Position numbers and translations under genes: made by a program | Assembly: GCA_937969105.1 (NCBI GenBank) | Contig: CALBUZ010000118.1 | Span: 1-5,404, forward strand | Reading direction: 5' to 3' | Length of the DNA: 5,404 nucleotides | Source: an uncultured Collinsella sp. | GTDB lineage: Bacteria; Actinomycetota; Coriobacteriia; Coriobacteriales; Coriobacteriaceae | Part shown: piece after piece, positions 1 through 5,231 of the stretch | Numbering within the stretch: the first letter of the stretch is position 1 | Layout: every line of letters begins with the position of its first letter | The notes under the pieces: generated by a model | The model's input: the letters and a program-made list of their open reading frames with translations, nothing else | The model's database searches: none | What the model was told of the DNA's origin: nothing

Positions 1-131
1 TTGTCACCCCGAAACCTACCAAAAAGAGACAGGTTTATTTTGGCAGGTTTTATCTGGGTAAACGTTGGCGCTCACCAGGATGGGATGACGCCGTGAGGGA
101 CCCTAAGCCTGCCGCCGATTCCCCGGGGAGT
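1..131. other. Intergenic left edge, no gene recognised; potentially structured
   Basis: No coding region can be supported here. All three plus-strand frames are open at the window edge and stop at 59-61, 94-96 and 192-194, none with a recognisable protein or a start, so a gene tail cut by the edge cannot be excluded. Several complementary segments exist: 12-24 with 38-50, CTGGGTA at 54-60 with TACCCAG at 131-137, GGCAGG at 42-47 with CCTGCC at 108-113, and GGCG/CTCAC at 67-75 with CGCC/GTGAG at 89-97. The last pair would interlock as a pseudoknot or act as alternatives. I do not recognise a known riboswitch class. It could be a structured RNA, an old repeat, or the 3' flank of an upstream gene. 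Confidence 0.35.
12..50. repeat. Inverted repeat / hairpin, 13-bp arms
   Basis: AAACCTACCAAAA (12-24) and TTTTGGCAGGTTT (38-50) are complementary at 12 of 13 positions, and the single exception is a G-U pair in RNA of the minus strand or an A-C mismatch in RNA of the plus strand. A 13-nt spacer lies between them, and it carries a further copy of AGGTTT (31-36). There is no long uninterrupted T-run after either side, so a terminator role for the gene beyond the left edge is possible but not strong. A dispersed intergenic palindrome is the alternative. Confidence 0.5.
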
Positions 132-230
132 ACCCAGTGGGCAAAAAATGCCAAATATGAGTACTGTTGCCAACCTAGTAACATATCCGTCTAGCGAGAT
201 AATAGACAAAGTGATAAATATGTTCATTAA

Positions 231-256
231 CGTTAGCAGACAGAAGTCTGCTAACG
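231..256 (+). terminator. Perfect 11-bp hairpin, possible intrinsic terminator
   Basis: CGTTAGCAGAC (231-241) and GTCTGCTAACG (246-256) pair perfectly around an AGAA loop. On the plus strand it is followed by GGGCGTTTTGATT, a short and interrupted U-tract, and on the minus strand by TTAATGAACATATTT. The plus orientation is slightly better as a terminator, for transcription entering from the left. The hairpin itself is clear; the terminator role is inferred. It sits at the middle of the inverted-repeat element, so it may instead be a structural part of that element. Confidence 0.45.
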
Positions 257-292
257 GGCGTTTTGATTAATTCAAAGGCGTATAGAGGCCGC

Positions 293-336
293 AAGGAGGT
301 CGTTTGAGGCGGTTTTGGCTGTTACCAAAAAGGTAA
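293..336 (+). other. Perfect Shine-Dalgarno octamer with a 10-codon reading frame
   Basis: AAGGAGGT at 293-300 matches the anti-Shine-Dalgarno fully. It is followed after 3 nt by TTG (304-306), which opens a 10-codon frame (L/M-R-R-F-W-L-L-P-K-R) ending at TAA 334-336. The last codons lie in the 319-339 hairpin, a layout that resembles a leader peptide. However, the spacing is short, the start is TTG and there is no plus-strand gene downstream in the window to regulate. Chance occurrence inside the repeat element is likely. On the minus strand the same bases read ACCTCCTT, resembling the 3' tail of 16S rRNA. Confidence 0.15.
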
Positions 337-339
337 CAG
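319..339. repeat. Perfect 8-bp hairpin at inner edge of right repeat arm
   Basis: CTGTTACC (319-326) pairs with GGTAACAG (332-339) around a five-A loop. On the minus strand the loop is TTTTT. The right half is also the innermost part of the long right arm, so it can pair either locally or with CTGTTGCC at 164-171 in the left arm. These two structures are mutually exclusive. Confidence 0.55.
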
Positions 340-420
340 TACTCATATTTGCCATTTTTTGCCCACAGGGTCTGGAAAGCGCCGTCAATGAGGTCTCAGG
401 GAAGGCGTTTCGAGGGCTGC

Positions 421-459
421 AAAACAAAAACGGGGACGCAGATTGCCTGCGTCCCCGTT
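421..459 (-). terminator. Intrinsic terminator of the marR-ABC-ABC operon
   Basis: AACGGGGACGCAG (429-441) and CTGCGTCCCCGTT (447-459) form a perfect 13-bp, GC-rich stem with the 5-nt loop ATTGC. On the minus strand it is immediately followed by TTTTTGTTTT (430-421), a good U-tract. It begins about 32 nt after the stop codon of the 618-residue ABC gene and is the only strong terminator downstream of the operon. The plus-strand side lacks a U-run, so it acts on the operon only. Confidence 0.9.
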
Positions 460-490
460 CTCGGGCGTTATTCGTTCACTGCGGCAGAAT

Positions 491-2347
491 TTACGCTGCC
501 TCGTCGAACTGCGAATTGTACAGGTCGGCGTAGAAGCCGCCCTGGGCGAGCAGCTCGTCGTGCGTGCCCTTCTCGACGATGTCGCCGTCGCGGATTACCA
601 AGATCACGTCGGCGTTGCGAATCGTGGACAGGCGGTGCGCGATGACAAAGCTGGTACGGCCTTGCATCAGCGCATCCATGGCGCGCTGAATGAGTTCCTC
701 GGTACGGGTATCGACGTTGGAAGTCGCCTCGTCCAAAATCAGCGCCGGACGGTCGGCCAAAATGGCACGGGCGATGGTCACGAGCTGGCGCTGGCCCTGC
801 GACAGATTGGTGCCTTCCTCGTTGATCATAAAGTCGTAGCCGCCGGCGAGCGTATGGATAAAGTGATCGCAGCGTGCGGCGCGTGCGGCGGCTTCGACCT
901 CGGCATCGCTTGCATCGGGGCGTCCGTAGCGGATGTTCTCGCGGATCGTGCCGTTAAACAGCCAGGTATCCTGCAGCACCATGGCAAACTCGCCGCGAAG
1001 TGCCGCGCGGTCCCAGTCGCGCACGTCGATGCCCTCGACGCGCAGCGAGCCGCCGTCCACATCGTAAAAGCGCTGCAGCAGCTTAATGAGCGTGGTCTTG
1101 CCGGCGCCGGTAGGACCGACGATGGCGATGGTCTGGCCGGGCTGCGCCTCGCAGCTAAAGTCGTGGATGATGGTCTTGTCGGGCGTATAGCCAAACTTGA
1201 CGTGATCAAACTCCACATGGCCGGGGCGCTTTTCGGGAATCTGCGCGTCGGCTTTCTGCTCCTCCTCGGGCGCGGCCAGGAACTCAAAGACGCGCTCGGT
1301 GGCGGCTGCCATCGACTGCATCGTGTTGCTCACGTTGCCCAGTTGCTGCACGGGCTGCGTAAAGTTGCGAACGTACTGGATAAAGCTCTGGATGTCGCCG
1401 GGCGTGGCGTTGCCGGTCAGTGCGAGCTGTGCGCCCACCACGACAACGCCCACGTAGCCCATGTTACCCACCAGGCTCATAAGCGGCATCATCAGGCCCG
1501 ACAGGAACTGCGAGCGCCAGCCACTAATAAACAGGCGGTCGTTTTGACGGTCGAACTCCTCGATCGAGGCCTCGGCGCGGTCGAACACCTGAATGACGTT
1601 CTGGCCGGCAAAATCCTCCTCGATAATGCCGTTGACGGTGCCTAGGACCTGCTGCTGCTCTCGGAAGTACGGCTGCGAGAAGTGAATCATCACCATTAAG
1701 ATAATCGCGGCGGCCGGCAGCGTGAGCACGGTGACACCGGTGAGCGGCAGGCTGATCGACAGCATCATGACGAGCACGCCGATAATCTGCGTCACCGACG
1801 TGATGAGCTGCGTCACGCTCTGGTTGAGCGACTGACCCAGCGTATCGACGTCGTTGGTGATGCGGCTGAGCACGTCGCCCTTGCTGTGGCCGTTGAAGTA
1901 GCTCATCGGCACGACGGCAATCTTGGCGGCAATCTCCTTGCGCATGCGGTAGCAGATCTTTTGCGTGACACCGGTCATGAGCCAGCCCTGGATCAGGCTG
2001 CAGGCAGAGCTCGCCAGATACAGGCAGAGCAAAAAGCCGAGCGTCTTGGCGATCCAGTTAAAGTCGACATCGCCGGTGCCGTTGACCTTGGCAACCAGGC
2101 CCTCGAACAGCTTGGTCGTAACCTGGCCGAGTACCTTGGGTCCCACAATGTTAAAGATGACCGAGCATACGGCAAAGGCGACGGCGACAAACACGGCAAC
2201 CTTGTGCTGGCCGATATAGCCGAGCAGCTGCCTCATGGTGCCCTTAAAGTCCTTGGCCTTTTCGCCGCGACGCATGCCGCCCATGCGGCCCATGGGTCCA
2301 CGCTGACGGGTGGGCTTGGGAATTTGGGTCTTGGTCTCGTCTGCCAT
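491..2347 (-). CDS. ABC exporter half-transporter (permease-ATPase), catalytically competent subunit
   Basis: This 618-residue type IV (ABCB-like) exporter half-transporter is predicted to sit in the cytoplasmic membrane and pump out drugs or toxic compounds as a heterodimer with the preceding gene product. A basic, Gly/Met/Arg-rich cytoplasmic tail (residues about 14-36) precedes the membrane domain, with hydrophobic helices near 51-70, 101-121, 180-200, 205-222 and 285-312. The nucleotide-binding domain (about 378-612) has Walker A GPTGAGKT (411-418), Q-loop Q459, signature LSQGQ (515-519, not LSGGQ), Walker B LILDE with catalytic Glu540, D-loop SNVD and H-loop His571. The site it builds with the partner's intact signature should hydrolyse ATP. 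ATG at 2347 overlaps the upstream stop as TAATG, and AAGGAGG lies 9 nt before it. The length is normal for the family (about 570-620). The substrate is unknown. BmrD/LmrD-like is a family comparison, not an identification. Confidence 0.95.
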   Translation of the reverse strand: MADETKTQIPKPTRQRGPMGRMGGMRRGEKAKDFKGTMRQLLGYIGQHKVAVFVAVAFAVCSVIFNIVGPKVLGQVTTKLFEGLVAKVNGTGDVDFNWIAKTLGFLLCLYLASSACSLIQGWLMTGVTQKICYRMRKEIAAKIAVVPMSYFNGHSKGDVLSRITNDVDTLGQSLNQSVTQLITSVTQIIGVLVMMLSISLPLTGVTVLTLPAAAIILMVMIHFSQPYFREQQQVLGTVNGIIEEDFAGQNVIQVFDRAEASIEEFDRQNDRLFISGWRSQFLSGLMMPLMSLVGNMGYVGVVVVGAQLALTGNATPGDIQSFIQYVRNFTQPVQQLGNVSNTMQSMAAATERVFEFLAAPEEEQKADAQIPEKRPGHVEFDHVKFGYTPDKTIIHDFSCEAQPGQTIAIVGPTGAGKTTLIKLLQRFYDVDGGSLRVEGIDVRDWDRAALRGEFAMVLQDTWLFNGTIRENIRYGRPDASDAEVEAAARAARCDHFIHTLAGGYDFMINEEGTNLSQGQRQLVTIARAILADRPALILDEATSNVDTRTEELIQRAMDALMQGRTSFVIAHRLSTIRNADVILVIRDGDIVEKGTHDELLAQGGFYADLYNSQFDEAA

Positions 2348-4713
2348 TAGCGCTCGCCTCCTTCCATGACGGCTGCAATCTCTTCTTGGGTAAGTCCCAG
2401 CTCCTTGGCGGAAAGCTGCGACTGTGCGATTTCCAGGTACGCCGGGCAGCTGCGCAGCAGCTCCTCGTGCGTACCGGTGCCCACCACGTGGCCGTCGTCG
2501 AGCACGATGATCTGGTCGGCGTGCATGATGGTCGCGATGCGTTGTGCCACGACCACGAGCGCGGCGTCGGTGACGTTTTTGGCCAGCTCCTCGCGCAGGC
2601 GCGCGTCGGTCTTGTAGTCAAGCGCGCTAAACGAGTCATCGAACACCACGACCTCGGGCTTTTTGGCCAACGCGCGGGCGATGGCCAGGCGCTGGCGCTG
2701 GCCGCCCGAGACATTGGATCCGCCCTGGCTGATGGGGGAGTCGTAGCCGCCCTCGCGCTCGGCGATAAAGTCCTCCGCCTGGGCGACGCGTGCCGCCTGG
2801 CGCATATCCTCGTCACTCACCATATCGCCGGCAAACTTGAGGTTGCTCTCGACGGTGCCCGAGAACAGGCGACCCTGCTGCGGAATGTAACCAATGCGGT
2901 GGCGCAGCTCGGAAAGGGTCATGTCGCGCACGTCAATGCCGTCGAGCGAAATGCTGCCGCCCGTGACGTCGTACAGGCGCGGAATCAACTGCACGAGCGT
3001 GGACTTGCCCGAGCCCGTGGAGCCAATGATGCCGAGCATCTGACCGGCATGCGTGGTGAAGTTCACGCCGCTGATGACATCGGCGCGGGCATCGGGATAC
3101 TGGAAGCTCACGTCGCGGAAGGTGAGCTCACCGCGCGGCGCGCTGGCCACGGGCAGTTTGGGCGAGACAGGGTCGTTGATGCTCGTGGGGCAAGTGATGA
3201 CCTCTTCCACACGCTCGGCTGCGACCTCGGCGCGGGGCAGGATAACCGAAACCATGGTGAGGATCATAAACGCCATGACGATCTGCATGGTATAGGAGAT
3301 AAACGCCATCATGTTGCCGACCTGCATCACGCCGTCGGACACGCCCTGCGCGCCAAACCAGACGATAAGCACGGTGATGCAGTTCATGACAAGCATCATG
3401 AGCGGCATCATAAAGCTCATGGCGCGGTTGGTGTAGAGCTGCGTGGTCATCAGGTCGAGCGAAGCCTTGTCAAAACGCTCGAGCTCATGTTCCTCGCGGT
3501 TGAACGAGCGGATGGGCATAAGGCCGTCGAGCAGCTCGCGGGCGGTAAGGTTCACGCGGTCCACAAAGCTCTGCATCTTTTTGAACTTGGGCATGGTGAG
3601 GCCCATGAGCACGCCGACAACGGCCGAAACCGCGATGATGGCCACGGCGATGGTCCACTCCAGACCGGTGTGGTTGGCCAGGACGCGCATGACGGCGACG
3701 ATGCCCATGACGGGGGCCATCAGGCACATGCGGATAAACAGGGTTGCGGCCATCTGGATCTGCTGAATATCGTTGGTGCAGCGGGTGATGAGCGAGGCCT
3801 GGCTAAACTTGCCCACCTCGGCCGGCGAGAAGTGCATAACCTTGTTGAAGGTCTCGCGGCGCAGGTCGCGGGCGATGGAGCAGGCGGTGCGCGACGCCAC
3901 GGCACCGGTCAGAATGGTGGCGACGAGCGACACCAGGCACAGCCCAAACATCGTGGTCGCCATGTGGCTCAGGTAGGCGTTCTGCACGTCGGCGGGGTCG
4001 ATGCCCTGTGCCTTGTACTCGTCCTGTACATAGCTCACGGCGCGCTGGGTGACGATGGAGCCCGACATGGAGCCCATTTTGTCCGCCATTTGGTTGGCGC
4101 CTTCGACGAGCTTGCTTTGGTCTACCAGACCGCCCTCGACACCCAGGCGCAGGCTCTTCATGGTGATCTTACCGCCGTCGGCATCAATCTGCTTTTGCAT
4201 GTTCTGCGCCGCTGCGGCCTTCTGCTGCATCTCGGCGAGCTGCTCGGGCGTCATCGCTGCCATTTGCTCGGGGGTGGGCATGGCCTGGGCAGCGTTGTTG
4301 TCTTTCTCGCTGGACGAGCCCATCATGTCGCCCATGGAGTCGGCGTCGATGCCCTGGTCGAGCGAAAGAACGACAGTCTCGGGCAGGCTCATAATGTCGG
4401 CAATCTTGCCTCCATCGGCACGCTCTTCCTCGGTGCCCTTGTACGTGCGAATCCCGTTTTTGTCTGCCTTGCCAAACGCAGCCTCTACCGTCTTGGCGTC
4501 TTTGGCGCTCATAAAGAGCTCAAGGTCATCGAGCGATTCGGCGCGAATGGTGTCGGGCACGGGCGAGGCGATGCCGCCTTGCTGCACGCCCACGTCGACG
4601 ATGTCGCTCATATAGGTAGGCAGTGCCAGATCGGCGTTGCAGCTGATTACGATAAGTACGATAGCTGCAAACAGTGCCAGGACATGTTTTTTAAAGAGCT
4701 TGAGAATCCTCAC
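2347..4713 (-). CDS. ABC exporter half-transporter with degenerate ATP site and large extracytoplasmic insert
   Basis: This 788-residue ABCB-like half-transporter is the presumed membrane partner of the following gene product. Helix 1 is at about 11-30 and helix 2 at about 250-272; about 215 residues lie between them, where family members usually have a short loop. By topology the insert is extracytoplasmic. It is rich in Met, Gln and Ala at 127-175 and carries a tandem octad, TPEQMAAM TPEQLAEM (147-162). Further helices lie near 325-345, 350-373, 437-455 and 468-492. The nucleotide-binding domain (about 528-765) has Walker A GSTGSGKS (564-571), Q-loop Q612 and an intact VSGGQ signature (668-672). 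Walker B ends FDD, with Asp693 replacing the catalytic Glu, and Gln724 replaces the H-loop His. That is the degenerate-site pattern of TM287/BmrC/LmrC-type subunits. GTG at 4713 overlaps the repressor stop as GTGA, and AAGGAG lies 9 nt upstream. The frame is intact. The substrate is unknown. Confidence 0.95.
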   Translation of the reverse strand: MRILKLFKKHVLALFAAIVLIVISCNADLALPTYMSDIVDVGVQQGGIASPVPDTIRAESLDDLELFMSAKDAKTVEAAFGKADKNGIRTYKGTEEERADGGKIADIMSLPETVVLSLDQGIDADSMGDMMGSSSEKDNNAAQAMPTPEQMAAMTPEQLAEMQQKAAAAQNMQKQIDADGGKITMKSLRLGVEGGLVDQSKLVEGANQMADKMGSMSGSIVTQRAVSYVQDEYKAQGIDPADVQNAYLSHMATTMFGLCLVSLVATILTGAVASRTACSIARDLRRETFNKVMHFSPAEVGKFSQASLITRCTNDIQQIQMAATLFIRMCLMAPVMGIVAVMRVLANHTGLEWTIAVAIIAVSAVVGVLMGLTMPKFKKMQSFVDRVNLTARELLDGLMPIRSFNREEHELERFDKASLDLMTTQLYTNRAMSFMMPLMMLVMNCITVLIVWFGAQGVSDGVMQVGNMMAFISYTMQIVMAFMILTMVSVILPRAEVAAERVEEVITCPTSINDPVSPKLPVASAPRGELTFRDVSFQYPDARADVISGVNFTTHAGQMLGIIGSTGSGKSTLVQLIPRLYDVTGGSISLDGIDVRDMTLSELRHRIGYIPQQGRLFSGTVESNLKFAGDMVSDEDMRQAARVAQAEDFIAEREGGYDSPISQGGSNVSGGQRQRLAIARALAKKPEVVVFDDSFSALDYKTDARLREELAKNVTDAALVVVAQRIATIMHADQIIVLDDGHVVGTGTHEELLRSCPAYLEIAQSQLSAKELGLTQEEIAAVMEGGER
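2357..2363 (-). promoter_or_regulatory. Ribosome-binding site of the 618-residue ABC gene
   Basis: AAGGAGG on the minus strand lies 9 nt before the ATG at 2347, inside the last codons of the upstream ABC gene. With the TAATG stop-start overlap this supports translational coupling, which would help keep the two heterodimer subunits in balance. Confidence 0.8.
3967..4611 (-). other. Extracytoplasmic insertion between TM1 and TM2 of the 788-residue ABC subunit
   Basis: This is the stretch encoding residues about 35-249. It accounts for most of the extra length over a usual 570-600-residue half-transporter. It is largely hydrophilic, with a low-complexity Met/Gln/Ala/Glu segment (4189-4335) containing the octad repeat TPEQMAAM-TPEQLAEM (4228-4275). 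More regular sequence with a helical look follows at residues about 195-245. I do not recognise a named domain. Possible roles are a lid or periplasmic-like substrate gate, or a partner-contact surface; none is shown by the sequence. Confidence 0.7.
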
Positions 4714-5159
4714 TCGGCATCTCTCCTTTCTTGATTGCGGTCGATAATTTCGTTGGCGCGTCTAAGAAGGCGCACCATCTCCTGGGTATCTGTTTCGCCG
4801 AGCTGCTCGAGGAAAGCCGCAGTGCGGTTCTCGAATTCCCGACGTTTGATTTCGAGATCCTGGAATCCTTTGTCGGTCACCGTGACGTGTACGCGACGAC
4901 GGTCGGTCTTTGAGTGCTCGCGCTCGACCCAGCCCTTGGCCTCGAGGGCGCGTAAGATATTGGCGATGCGGGCACTCGAGACCCAGGCGCGATCAGCGAG
5001 TTCGCTCGGCGTGAGCGAGCCGCCGGCGCGCATGAGGGCGCGCATGACGGCCATCTCGCCACCCAGAGCCTGGTCGGCAAAGCGCGAAACGCGCTGGTGC
5101 ATGCTGCCAAACTCGGTAAAGAGCTGACGCCCAAGCTCATGGAAATCGGTATCTTCCAC
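4710..5159 (-). CDS. MarR-family winged-helix transcriptional repressor
   Basis: This 149-residue cytoplasmic regulator is of typical MarR length (about 140-160). The N-terminal helix (6-30) and C-terminal helices (about 100-145) would form the dimer interface. The winged helix-turn-helix spans about 35-98: helix with L-T-P-S-E-L-A (49-55), recognition helix around SSARIANILRALEAKG (61-76), and a wing with the usual D-R-R-R (86-89) followed by V-x-V-T-x-K-G-like strand ending TVTDKG (93-98). It is the first gene of the operon, overlapping the ABC gene by 4 nt. That is the classic layout of a ligand-responsive repressor controlling its own exporter, with derepression when the drug binds. The start is GTG at 5159 with AGGGG 6 nt upstream; an in-frame ATG at 5139-5141 would lose the N-terminal helix residues. 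The ligand is unknown. Autoregulation is inferred from the palindrome over its start. Confidence 0.93.
   Translation of the reverse strand: MEDTDFHELGRQLFTEFGSMHQRVSRFADQALGGEMAVMRALMRAGGSLTPSELADRAWVSSARIANILRALEAKGWVEREHSKTDRRRVHVTVTDKGFQDLEIKRREFENRTAAFLEQLGETDTQEMVRLLRRANEIIDRNQERRDAE
4723..4728 (-). promoter_or_regulatory. Ribosome-binding site that fixes the GTG start of the 788-residue ABC gene
   Basis: AAGGAG on the minus strand lies 9 nt before GTG 4713. It supports this GTG, giving M-R-I-L-K at the start of the first membrane helix, over any later ATG. Confidence 0.75.
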
Positions 5160-5199
5160 CGAAAACCCCTAACACTAGAAACTATTTTCGGTGAAAGAT
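5151..5199. promoter_or_regulatory. Candidate MarR operator: 15-bp inverted repeat across the repressor start codon
   Basis: ATCTTCCACCGAAAA (5151-5165) and TTTTCGGTGAAAGAT (5185-5199) are reverse complements at 14 of 15 positions, separated by 19 bp. The GTG start (5159-5157) lies in one arm and the AGGGG ribosome-binding site lies in the spacer. MarR dimers usually bind shorter palindromes near their own promoters, so the arms could be a split operator about three helical turns apart (arm centres 34 bp). Alternatively, in mRNA the arms could fold into a hairpin that buries the start codon. The repeat is certain; the role is inferred. Confidence 0.6.
5166..5170 (-). promoter_or_regulatory. 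Ribosome-binding site of the MarR gene
   Basis: AGGGG on the minus strand lies 6 nt before GTG 5159. It supports the GTG start and falls in the spacer of the 5151-5199 inverted repeat, so RNA or protein bound to that palindrome would control access to it. Confidence 0.6.
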
Positions 5200-5231
5200 G
5201 ATACCCTTGCACGCGCACCCTATGCGTTAGA

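Larger units (their letters stand above)
132..371. repeat. 240-bp element bounded by long inverted repeats (MITE/REP-like)
   Basis: The arms at 132-171 and 332-371 are reverse complements at 37 of 40 positions, and weaker matching continues inward to 183 and 320 (44 of 52 overall). The arm core reads GGGCAAAAAATG, then a variable base, then CAAATATGAGTACTGTT on each strand. Each arm ends inward in a small hairpin, imperfect at 165-183 and perfect at 319-339. The interior holds a perfect 11-bp hairpin and a Shine-Dalgarno-like octamer. No transposase and no obvious target-site duplication is visible at 120-131 versus 372-383. Terminal inverted repeats around a short non-coding core suggest a miniature transposable or REP-like element. 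Alternatives are a convergent pair of promoter or regulatory repeats, or one large RNA stem-loop. Confidence 0.6.

Noticed and set aside
108..137. Resemblance of GCCGCCGATTCC...CGGGGAGTACCC to parts of the ydaO (c-di-AMP) or yybP (Mn) riboswitches
   Set aside because: Only short fragments resemble the consensus; the remaining conserved segments are absent, and the sequence runs straight into the repeat arm.
3..194. 63-codon open stretch on the plus strand from the window edge (ending ...SNISV)
   Set aside because: No start in view, no recognised domain, and its last third lies in the left arm of the inverted-repeat element. It could be a gene tail, but nothing beyond openness supports it.
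315..645. Plus-strand frames starting at 315 and 349
   Set aside because: They cross the repeat arm, the operon terminator and the end of the ABC gene on the opposite strand. The translation is Arg/Cys-rich with no family resemblance.
443..1645. 400-codon plus-strand open frame antisense to the 618-residue ABC gene
   Set aside because: Same codon-bias shadow; no recognisable motifs, and it runs through the operon terminator stem.
2386..4734. 782-codon open frame on the plus strand, antisense to the 788-residue ABC gene
   Set aside because: It mirrors the real gene almost end to end. Its translation is rich in His, Asp, Gly and Val without any domain, as expected for the complementary frame of a GC-rich gene that avoids TTA, CTA and TCA codons. 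The minus-strand frame has all ABC motifs.
5198..5203. TATCAT on the minus strand as a -10 box for the operon
   Set aside because: No acceptable -35 hexamer lies 16-18 bp upstream (around 5221-5227), so it stays an unsupported guess.
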